From assembly GCA_018398765.1 (NCBI GenBank), contig JAHBMJ010004475.1:54132-80078 (forward strand): a DNA stretch of 25,947 nt, given 5' to 3'. This stretch comes from Chromera velia. Its lineage: Eukaryota; Sar; Chromeraceae. The notes under the pieces were generated by a model. The model was given only the letters and a program-made list of their open reading frames with translations, was not told the origin of the DNA and made no database searches. Each line of letters starts with the position of its first letter. Position 1 is the stretch's first letter. Of this stretch, positions 10,401-20,000 are shown in pieces. The translations under genes were made by a program, and so were the position numbers.

Positions 10401-12742
10401 TCGGTCACTCCTTCCCTTCCCCCCCTCTTCTCTTCTCTTCCCTTTCCAGCGTCACCAGCGATCGAACTGTGTCACCAGATCACCAGAAAGAAAGAATCCA
10501 CCGGTCAGGAAATGAGTGTCGATGGACAAAGGGAGGAAGGGACAGCCCGCAATGCAAAAGGCGGGAGGGAAGAATTGAAAGAGACATGAGGAGAGCCTTT
10601 TTGCTTCATTGGTGTTTGGCGTGCCGTGCAGCGGCAAAAAAGTGACGGAAATAAGTAAGAGGGGTTGGAAGGAGAAGAAGGAATGTTTTGATTCGGTTCC
10701 ATACGAGAGGGAGGATTGATTCACTTGAAGAATGTTGTGTGCCTTCTTCATGGTGCACCTCTTTTCTCTTCTCGTCTTCTTCTCCCCCCCTCACTCGCTT
10801 CTCTTCTCTTCTCTTCTTTCCTCTGCTCTTGATCTTGATCTGGTAACTAAGTAAGGCAGGTGGTTTCGATTCGTGCTTTGATTGGCTTCCCAAGCCCCTT
10901 GAAAGGCCTGACAGAGAGAGAAGAGGGGAAAATTGGGTCTGAGAAAAAAAGAGTGAGTGATTGACATGACAGAAGGTGGAGAAATGAAAACCGAACGCTC
11001 AATCAAGAGTCATTCATTGTATTGCGTGCGGACCCGGACCTTCCTTCCTTCCAACCATCCAACGCCGATACATTAATAACCTTCTTTCCATACGTTCATG
11101 CGTCGGTCGTATATTCAAGCGTCTTCCACTCCTTTCTGAACACACACACTCACGCACACATGCACGCACAAAGACGGAGAAAAGAGCAAAATATGGATCA
11201 ACGGTTGGTCGGGACCATCCTACTTATTCGTGGACTGGAGTAAGCAAGTAAACAAAAAAGTGAGTTGGTGGATCAATGATTGAAGCAATCGGGAGAGCGG
11301 CAGGGCTTTTTTTCGACTGTTGGGGTTTCGAAAGAAAGAAACAACCAGATGGTATGAGCAGGAAGGAAGGACAGAGTCCTGCCGATATTCTTTGAAGTAA
11401 TCATCCACCTGAAGGTTTCGTCTGAAGGAACAAAGAAATGTGACGCATTTACATGAGGATGCGTCCAAAAGGGTGGCGGGCATGGGGGGGGGAAAGAGCT
11501 TTGATGGTTGTCTTCTGCCTGGACGATAAATAAGGAGTTGAGGAAGAGAAGAACTGAGAAAGAGTCTCTCTGCTTTTTCTCTGTGCCCCATCCTCCGTGC
11601 TTCACTCATCATCAGACAAACAAGAGACAGTAAGTACAAAGTGGGATCTCATGAAAAGAACGAGTGAGCTTTCAATAAAGTCCGTCTGATTTTTTTCTTA
11701 TGCTCTACTTCTCCTCCGGCCCAATTGATTACCCGTGGTCTCATTACAGATGTTCCTCCCTTCTTTTTTTTGGGAGAAGAAGGAAGGACGCAACGGTCTC
11801 CTCTGAACCATCAATACAATGAAGTGAATCCAGAGAAAACTGAAGAAGAGAAAAGCGGGAAAAGGGAAATGCGGATGGGCTCGGTTATCCTCGGTTTGGA
11901 AGTTTTGAGGGAGTGACGGGGACTGATCTTGATAAGTAGCTGGAAGAAGTAGCAAACTATGAACAGAGAGGCTCGATGGGGGGACGTTTTCTTCTTCTTC
12001 TTCTTCCTGGCTCACTAACGGACACACTGTGTGTGTGCGTATGGGTGGAATGATCCTCTGCCCCCCCCCTTTTGGTTGTTCTTCTTTTCTTTCTTTCTGC
12101 GATTCGGCAAAGGGCCGCAGCAGAAAGGGGGAAGCGGTTGAGTCAAATCAGTTGCCTCTCTGTCTGTCTCCCTTTCAATAAAAATGTCGTGCGCTGGGTG
12201 AAATTTCCAGGTGGCCGGATTTTTTATTTGAGAAGTCGTCGGAAGAGTTGACGAGATTCACTTTCGGTTTCTGTCCTTTATTTCCTTTCTTTTCTTTTTT
12301 GTTGAAGGGATCTAGGCGGAGTCAGGGAGGGAACGAGGCGAGACTCGAGATAGGGGTGTGGAATGAATGAATGAAGGAGCAATTGAAGGAAGGAAGAAGG
12401 TGGGTGAGCAGTTTTTTGAGTGAGATCGTACCAGCCTTGTTGCCCAGAGAGCTTCTAGGTCCTGGGCATGTCGCAAGGGAAGCGTCCGTGAAACAGACAC
12501 TCAGATTGATTGACTGTAACAAAAGAAGGAAAGAAAAAGAGGGAGGCAAAGACAATCGTCGAGATCAATTGACTGAAAGACAAGAATTTTTATGAAAGAA
12601 GAAAGAAGAAGGCGACAAGCAAACGGTTCTGGAGGTCAGAAGGAGGATGCATGCAAGGGACTAAGTAAAGGATAGGAGGAAGGAAGGAAGGAAGGAAGGG
12701 AATAGGGGTGAATGGAACATGCTTCCATTTTCAATTTCTCCT
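7445..12742. other. Gene-free, simple-sequence-rich spacer (first part)
   Basis: No open frame here shows domain motifs, biased codon use or phase-consistent exon joining with its neighbours. The sequence alternates between A/G-rich and C/T-rich patches and is crowded with short period-4 tandems, for example GAAT around 7775-7800, TAAC around 8494-8512, TATG near 9268 and GATC near 10172. Scattered GT and TGCAG signals exist but do not enclose coding sequence. It includes the 3' flank of the unrecognised gene and TGCATGC motifs at 8427, 8478, 10270, 10333 and 12648. A non-coding transcript cannot be excluded. Confidence 0.6.
12677..12699. repeat. (GGAA)n tetranucleotide array
   Basis: About five to six copies of GGAA in the gene-free spacer, just upstream of the poly-C gap. 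Confidence 0.85.
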
Positions 12743-12769
12743 CCCCCCCCCCCCCCCNNNNNNNNNNNN
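12743..12769. repeat. Poly-C tract ending in an assembly gap
   Basis: Fifteen C bases (12743-12757) are followed directly by twelve undetermined bases (12758-12769). The gap size is probably arbitrary, and open frames that cross it are not meaningful. Confidence 0.95.
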
Positions 12770-13413
12770 TTCAATGCCTGGTGGGGATGGGGGCGGAAAG
12801 AAAGCAGACGTCAAAAAATCGTGTCTTGCCGTGGGCGGCTGCAGCACCAGCAAGTTCTTTTGCCTGGAGGCAGGCACTTGTCTGTCTGCATGCATGCCAG
12901 CACGCACGACTATCTGTCTGATTTTTCATCATCCCTCCCTCCCTCCTTTCCTCCCTGATGATTCTGAGCTCCGAGAGAGAGCAAAGATCGGTCGGTATGA
13001 ATCCTTGATGACGACTGTCCTCTTTTCTGTCTGATCTCTCATTTATTTCTCTCACATTTCTCAAGGGAGCGATGTAGCTCTCTGCCCTTTTCTTTCGTCT
13101 TTGCCTCATGAGCTGATCAAGAACTGTACGTTATTTCAACCCATGCGCGCTACGCCACCTTCCGTTCTTCCATCCTCTTGAATCCGTTCTCTTCTCTTCT
13201 CCTCTTCAGAGCCGAGTCCTCGATCTCTTTGTTACCTTTCTACTCTTCTCTTCAGCTTCTGCGAGAGGGGAAAGAGCAGGGGAGGGAAGAGGAAGGGGGA
13301 AGGACAAAAACGGAGAACCAGAGAAGAATCAACAAAAGAGGAGACCGACTTCTTCCGTCCTCACCAGAGCGCAAATACGATCTTCGACTGTGTGTGGGGG
13401 GTCAGGAAAGAAA

Positions 13414-13429
13414 TGCATGCATGCATGCA
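13414..13429. repeat. (TGCA)4 palindromic array
   Basis: Four TGCA units make a 16-bp self-complementary tract that contains overlapping TGCATGCA sites. It is the longest instance of the window's recurrent TGCATGC motif. Confidence 0.9.
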
Positions 13430-13720
13430 GGGGAATGGAAGAAGGCATGCCCTTCTTCCTCTCTTTTTCTCTTTCCTCCTTTCCTTCCTGACCGACCACC
13501 CTACAGGATGGGCGGGTGGGTCTCGCTATACGATGGATTCTTTCTATCGCTTCCTGGTTGTTTGAAATGCCAAGTTGCTGTTTGATGTTCGTCGATTTTT
13601 GAGTGAACACTTCCGCTGTGGTCAGTCAAGCAATCAGTTTTTCAATCTATTCTATCCATGTAGCGAACGCACCCACCCACTTGCAAGATAGACTTCCGGG
13701 AGGTTTCTCTCGATCCGGAA

Positions 13721-13751
13721 TTCTTTCTTTCTTTCTTTCTTTCTTTCTTTC
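13721..13751. repeat. (TTTC)n tetranucleotide array
   Basis: About seven to eight TTTC units in the gene-free spacer, followed by more pyrimidine-rich sequence. Confidence 0.9.
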
Positions 13752-15639
13752 ACTTCTTTTTTTTCTTCAACTGAGTGGACGTTTTTTCTACTTTCTTCAA
13801 CCTTTCGTTTCAAGCAGAGAGGGTGCTGGGCGGTTTTTTCGTGATTGTTGTCACTGTCCGGACGCACCTCCTGCCTGCCTGCCTGCCTGTCCAGTACGAG
13901 CGAAAGAGGTAGTCTATTGAATGCATGACTGATCATTCCTTCTCCCTCCGTCGCCTCTCTCCTTCCTATTCTTTGAAGAGTCGGACGAAGCTGTCGTTCT
14001 CTTGCCCTTTTCCTCCTCTTGAAAGTGAAGCGAGCGTTTCCGCAAACCAACTCATACACACATAAATGCACTTTGACTGTTTCGCCTATCTATGTGGGGA
14101 GCAGGGAGTAAAAAGAAAATCAGAGTCCGCTTTGGAAATTTCTCATTTGGTCTGCTCTCTCTCTCTTTTCTTCATTGATTGATTGATCCTTTCTTCTACC
14201 TCCGTTCTTCCTTTCCACTTGCTCACATGAACAGAGAACGCCGGGCAGCCCCCGCCTTCTCTGCCTCCTTTCGTCTCTCATGTCTCCTCTCTTGAAGAAG
14301 CAGCTCGCCAAGTTTACCTGCCTCAGGGAAGGACAGAGTCTTGAGGCCATTTTCGGCACCTCAAACGGTTTGGTAGAAGGAAAGAAAGAAGGGAAGGTGC
14401 ACCTGAAAGGTTGTTGAGGGAACCATGAGTGCACATGAGTGAGTGAGTGAGGTGTACTAGTACAAAATAAATAAATGTATATGGGTGAAAGACATAATCC
14501 ATGCATGGGTGGCTGGATAAATAAGAGATCGATCGATCATTATTGATGAGCGAGACATGACGACACTTCTTGCTTTCTTTCTCTTTCTCGGTCCATACGG
14601 ACACCCACCCATTTATTCAATCAAATCCTGCAGTGTCTGACTCACTTACCTGCTGACTGGTAGACTGAAGAGAGAAGCGAGAGACAGGAGGAAGCACAAG
14701 AGGCCCATGCAACGATGGATGCATGCCCTTTGGAAGGGCAGCGGTTGATGGCGTCGTGTTTCCTCTTTCTCTCCCCGTCAGGGCATGCATCGAAGAGGAA
14801 GAGAGAGACTGAGAGGGACGGAGGAAGGAAGGTGTGGACGGGAGGGATTATGGGGGCGGAGAGCATTTTTGTTTTGTGCATTTGGGAGAATAAAAAGGAG
14901 CAAGAGGAGCTAGAGCGTTCATGATCGCAGGGCGTAAGTAAGGAAACGAAGAGAAGGGGGTGCATGAGGACGGCGATCTTCATATTCCGTCAATTCGGAC
15001 TTTCTGTAACACGCTCGCGCACAAACAGAGACAGAAAAGTGGGAAAAGACGGGGAAGGGCTCAAGCAATCGTGAAGACAAAGAAACAGCTTGGAGAAACA
15101 TCACAGCAAGGAAAAACAACGGGCAGGGGGCGCGCATCCAGAAGCGAGGAGCACGGCTGTCCCGTCAATTTTAGCAGAAAGGTGCGTGAACAGAGGTATG
15201 GGAAACACGCAGACGATTTTTCAGTTGTGTCGGGACTAAATAAGGCATGCATGAGCAGCCGATCATTTGATATCATCTGTACGTGCGAACTTGTTCCGTT
15301 GGTTGACGGACGGACGGACAGACGATGGAGGAATGCGGGATTGACAGTCTTGTCTCTGTCAGACTCAGTCAGTCAAATAGTCAATAGATCGGTCAGCGTT
15401 ACACTGCATGCATGCCACTCTGTTTGTGGAGATCTCTCTTCTCCCCGCCGATGGTTTCACTCTGGCATCCTTCCGTCGGTCGGTTCCACACAACGCTTCC
15501 TTTCCTTCCATGCAAATCAATATGTCTCCGTCTATTCCTCTTCCTGTAGGCTGTTGCATGCCTACACTCAGCGTTTCATGTCAGCAGAGAGTCGCAAAGA
15601 GATCAATCGACCGGTTAGATTGGTCGATCCATCAATCCA

Positions 15640-16500
15640 GCTAGCAATCCAAACTCAAAAACTGCAGCTCAAACTGCTATTCAAACTTATAGTAACTTAT
15701 GGGCTATAGCTCTCAATTTCCGCCGCGTTACGCCGCCCACATATGCGTCGGAATCATTTGTTATAAAAAGGATATCAATAGTTTATATCATAGGTAATCA
15801 TAAGGATAGTTAGACATGAAAAAATAACGCACTATGAGTTTAATAACCGCATCCTATAGATAGATCTAGCGATAGATTGATTGTGAATCCTGATTTTTTT
15901 CTGGGAAATCTCTAACACATCTAGTAACGCATTTTTTTTAAAAATGAAAATACTTTATTTTCAAGTTATGAAAACAATTTTTTGATACGCTTAACTTAGG
16001 AAAGGATTAATATTCCGGATTGCTCCGTGGTCTACTGCTAGGTCTACTGTCAGGCCTCGAGTCTCGAGCCCTAGCTCGACATGCACCGTTGTAACCTTAA
16101 AAAAAACTAGAAAAAAAAATACTTTATACAAAATAAACTTTATACATTTTGATGCACTTTTAAGTGACACAATTTGGAAGATTTGTTAATGTTTAGCACC
16201 TAAGAACTTAGAGATTCTACGAATTGTAACCATTAAAAATTGTATTAAACTAGTTCCGAAAAATCTTAGTTTAAATTTTTTTTTTTTAAACGTTAAGTTC
16301 TAAAAATCATAATTAACTTTGTCATAAAAACCCTCAATCAAAGGTGTCATATACTGCTGCATCATATGTATATTACACAACTTTCCTTCTTTAAACTTTT
16401 TTTTTAAATTAAACTTTTGTATGCATAGTGTTTGTCTTAGCGTTTTTTTGCTCACTAGAAGACTATAGGGCCGCCTGGGCACCAGGCCCCGGTTTTTTTT
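15640..16500. other. AT-rich island of unknown origin
   Basis: Base composition changes abruptly from the mixed, simple-repeat sequence on the left to strongly AT-rich sequence with many A and T runs. It lacks the period-4 tandems typical of the rest of the window. It contains a small GC-richer core at about 16015-16085 with a near-palindromic CCTCGAGTCTCGAG and a GTCTACTG direct repeat. I found no convincing reading frame, terminal inverted repeats or target duplication. It may be an inserted element, an organelle-derived fragment, or simply a different intergenic class. The edges are approximate. Confidence 0.6.
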
Positions 16501-16502
16501 TT
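16468..16502 (+). other. GC-rich stem-loop followed by a T10 run
   Basis: GCCTGG (16473-16478) pairs with CCAGGC (16482-16487) around a GCA loop. GGG/CCC outside the stem can extend it with a two-base bulge. GG and ten T bases follow. It resembles a terminator-like fold, or an RNA polymerase III stop, at the right edge of the AT-rich island. No RNA gene could be assigned upstream. Confidence 0.5.
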
Positions 16503-16522
16503 GTGGGAAGCATGAGGCAGCA

Positions 16523-16579
16523 GTCGCGCTCGCGCGCGGCACGCGCGACGGCGCTTTTTTTAGGCTAGCTGTTTTTTTT
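16523..16579 (+). other. CpG-rich dyad followed by two further T-runs
   Basis: GTCGCGC (16523-16529) is complementary to GCGCGAC (16543-16549) across a CG-rich 13-base loop, followed by GGCGC and T7 (16555-16561). A short GCTAGC palindrome and T8 (16572-16579) come next. Together with the stem-loop to the left, this gives three GC-dyad/T-run units within about 110 bp. Confidence 0.5.
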
Positions 16580-16607
16580 CTGCCGCGGTCGATCGGCCAG
16601 CATGCAA

Positions 16608-16625
16608 ATACATCGATCGATGTAT
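16608..16625. repeat. 18-bp perfect palindrome
   Basis: The sequence ATACATCGATCGATGTAT is self-complementary over all 18 bases. It lies about 420 bp upstream of the kinesin start codon and could be a binding site for a dimeric factor. Confidence 0.9.
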
Positions 16626-16691
16626 ATGGTGGCGTGGGGTGTGGTCGAGGTGGGTGTGGAGGTGGGGAGGCGCGCGAGGGCGCGATATATA

Positions 16692-16711
16692 CATGCATAT
16701 ATATATGCATG
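16692..16711. repeat. 20-bp perfect palindrome with an AT core
   Basis: CATGCATATA and its exact complement meet at 16701/16702. It overlaps a TGCATGCA motif (16706-16713) and sits in a TATA-like stretch about 330 bp before the kinesin start codon, so it may belong to the promoter. No start site is visible. Confidence 0.85.
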
Positions 16712-16715
16712 CACA

Positions 16716-17042
16716 TATGCAGAGCCGCAAAAACGCACAATTCAAAGCAATCAAGTGTGAGACCATCACAAGTAAGACGACGTATAGAATCTGGAAGAAA
16801 GTGTCCTTCAAACACATGCGCACACAATACTTTTTCTGAGCGCTTCACATATGGAGAAAGGTCATGAAAGTTGGGTGCATCATGTATCGATACACGTGAC
16901 TACTTTACAATTTCGGTAATGCAGGTTGGAAGCTGGTTGGTGCCACGCTCCCCAATTCTTCGTTGATTGCCTTCTTCAAGCGGTATGATTATGTAGGCAG
17001 AGACACACTTTGATCAGTTCATTGTCAAAAAAGTCAACTAAC
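16716..17042 (+). promoter_or_regulatory. Upstream flank and probable 5' UTR of the kinesin gene
   Basis: This follows the palindrome cluster and leads to the kinesin start. The kinesin frame has a stop at 16986-16988 and no in-frame ATG between it and 17043, which supports the chosen start. No clear promoter element can be assigned within this stretch. Confidence 0.4.
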
Positions 17043-20000
17043 ATGCAGAAGGCGCAGAGAGACAACATTAAAGTCGCAGTGAGGGTGCGTCCCTTTGCGG
17101 CACGAGAGAAGGATGACCCGTGCGTCGTGTTCATGGACGGTGAGTAGGGGTGCAAAGGTGTTCCGAGGATAGAGGGACGGACAGCAAGAAGAACCAACAA
17201 CTCTTTTTTGCTCGAAAGAGGCGCTATATAGCATCTGAGTCGAAAATGCATGCTTTCTTTGGCTCGGATAGGAGGGAGGCGGAGATTTGTGCATGTATGA
17301 GGAGAGGAAGGTTAGGGATGCCGGATGAGGTAGTAGGTGGCCATGGCTAAGCTGAAGGACGAGGAGCCGCTTTCGTTTCTTCAAGCCGATGTCCGCGTAT
17401 GGATGTAGAGGATGCATGGATTGTGTGAATGTTCACGTAGGTATTTATGTACATACATGCAGGTGATGAAACCTCAATCAAGAGCAAAAGTTTCGACAAG
17501 ACCTTTATCTTCGACCATTCCGTCTGGTGAGTCCGTCAGTCAGTCTCTCAGTCTCTCTTTCGACTCGTCGAGCAAAGTCGAGGCCCATGCACCCACCCGC
17601 ATGCACCGACACATGCACCTTTGAGGCTTCGTGTACCCAGGAGGTGGTTCTGCAGATTTCTGGATATAAGGCTACCCGCACACTCATTTTTCTCTTCTCC
17701 CTCCCGTATCTGTCTGTCATTTCCTTTGCCCTTTATCACTTCCCCCAGCTTTTCCCTTTTGTTGAAGCTTTGCTGCTTCCCCGTTGGGAATCGCCCCCCT
17801 TCCCTCAATGCTTCTGCTTCACGCTCTCAACTGAATGATCCGTCCATCTATGTACCTGCCCTCATGCAGGTCTGCTGGTCCCCGGGGTGGAAGTGGAAGT
17901 GCAGGCCCAGGCGGGGGGAGAGAGAACCAGAGGGAGGTTGTCGACCAGGCCGCTCTGTATGCACTCATAGGCAGAGACATTTTCAAGAACGCACTCAAGG
18001 GATATAATGGATGCCTCTTTGCGTCAGTCTTCTGTCACGCTTCGTAGGTATTTCATTGTTTCTGTTCCAGCTTCTCTCTCTCCCCGTCTCTATTCCTCTC
18101 GCTTTCTCTCCCTCTCCCTCTCCCTCTCCCTCTCTGTTCCCCCCCCCCCCCCCNCCCCCCCCCACTCTGTGTGTGTGTGTGCGTGTGTGTGTGTGTGTGT
18201 GTATCTGTGAGTGCCCAAAGCGTCTGTGCGTCCTTTTCTAGGTCTCTGGACCTCTGCGTGCAGTGAAGCTACGTCTGCAGACCATTCATTGATTTTCAAT
18301 TCTGTGTCATTCATGGTTTTCTGCTTCTTCTGCAGATACGGCCAGACAGGGAGCGGGAAAACGCATTCACTCATTGGACGAAAAGGTCAGTCAGTCAGTC
18401 AGTCAGTCAGTCAGGCAGGCAGGCAGGCAGGCAGTCAGGCAGTCAGGCAGTCAGTCAGTCAGGCAGTGAGGCAGTCAGGCAGTCAGTGATCAGTCAGTCA
18501 GTCTGTTGGTCTACTGGATGTTTTCAATAGTTTCTGCAGCCACGTGACTGTCCATCCATCCATTTGAATCTCTCAAATAGAGTCTGTGCAAACAATCCAG
18601 AACCCTCTCGCTTTCTCGTGCCCTCGCGTCGTTCTTTCCGGTTTTGTATTCTTCGATGGAATTCTCCGCCCCCCCCCTCTCTCTCTCGATTGAGTTTTAC
18701 TGCAGACGACCCAGGCGTTCTCCCCCGTTTCTTCGACGACCTCGCTGCCTTTCGCCTGGAGGCTGAGGAGAGAAGGAACATTGCCGTGCCGAAGGGAAGC
18801 TCACGGAGTGTGAGCTTTGAGAAGGGACTGAGCAGTGAGGCTGAGGGGGGAGGGGCTGGAGAGGGAGTGGGAGCGGCTGGAGAGGAAGACAGTCAGACAA
18901 CCGGGCAGGAAGGAGAGGGAAGCCAACAACTGGAAGGAGAGCCTGAGGAGGACGGCGCGGCTGTCCAAGAGGCAAGTCGGAAGGAGGGAGGGAAAGAGAG
19001 CGCATTCGGTTTCCTTGGACAGCTGCGGGGGACGAGTGTCGCTTTGTCTCTTTTGTTTGTCCAATTCATGAACTCCCAAGTGCCTCTCGTGTGGGGGTCT
19101 CAGAAAAAAAGCAGGCGATGCACGAAGCAAAAGGGGCCCTTTCTGCGCATTTTGAAAGCAACATGATTGCATGCTCTTTCGCAACAAAGAAGAAAACATG
19201 CATGGGGGGGAATTCAGGTCGCTCTTTCATTTCGGAAGTGGAGAAATCAGAAGAGTGAGTGCAAACAAATAATGGTTCTACGAATGTCCGACTCCCGCAC
19301 ACTGTCTCTTTGACAAGCGACAAAGCAGCTGCAAGAAAAGGCAACGGGTGAATTATGAGTCGGTATCTGAGACTGTGAGTCAGTGACTTCTCTGCGTTCT
19401 TTTTTTTTTCTGTCTCTTTCTGCAGGTCCGTGTGACCCTATCCTTTCTGGAGCTTTACAACGAGCGGATTCATGATCTCCTCTCTCTGTCCAGCGGTACC
19501 TCCCCAGGCTCAGCTGCCCCCTCCCCAGGTCCCACCACTTCTTCCGCAATCGACAGAGAGTCAGGGTTGGCCTTCTTCGCTCCCCAGGTAGAAAGATTCT
19601 CCCCAGGAACCGTTAGCTCGGCCCCACTATCTCCAGGAGACGCCGCAAGGAGAGCCTCGAGAGCCCAGACTTCAGAGGGGGGGGGGTTGGGAGGGTTGGG
19701 GGCGAGTGGGTTGTCAGCATCCAGAGCGCAGTTGGCAGAGGGACCTTTGGAGATCTTCCAGCACCCCCAACATGGTCAGGCAGACAGACCGGCAGTTTGT
19801 CAGGTAGAGTAATGGCATTCGGAGAGTCAGACACTCTGTCTACGATGCAGGCAGGCAGGCAGGCAGGCAAGAAGGCAGCGCATGCAGGAGGGGGTGGTTG
19901 GCACAAAAATATTGGGGGGTATCCCTCATGAGTGCCCTTCTCTTGCGATTCCGAAGAAAACAGGTAGGTTAAATGATTGAGAAATCATGAACGTCTTTGT

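Larger units (their letters stand above)
12770..15639. other. Gene-free, simple-sequence-rich spacer (second part)
   Basis: It has the same character as the sequence before the gap: C/T-rich and A/G-rich patches, (TTTC)n at 13721-13751, (TGCA)4 at 13414-13429, (GATC)n near 14529, and GACG/GACA tandems near 15304. TGCATGC or its complement recurs at 12887, 14720, 14783, 15245, 15405 and 15555. The longest frame (14960-15709) was examined and not accepted as a gene. Nothing here supports a coding or structured RNA gene. Confidence 0.6.

Noticed and set aside
14960..15709. 249-codon open frame in the spacer
   Set aside because: It has no recognisable motif, crosses GACG/GACA and TGCA tandems, and has no supporting splice or codon pattern. 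It is most likely a chance frame running into the AT-rich island.
16004..16022. rRNA-like TTAATATTCC motif suggesting an organelle rRNA fragment
   Set aside because: Only about ten bases match a motif common in 23S rRNA, and the flanks do not continue the similarity.
16300..16848. 182-codon minus-strand frame
   Set aside because: It spans the AT-rich island, the GC hairpins and the palindromes. Its composition changes completely along its length, and no domain is visible.
18386..18502. CRISPR-like regular array
   Set aside because: It is a plain CAGT/CAGG tetranucleotide repeat without spacers, inside a eukaryotic intron.
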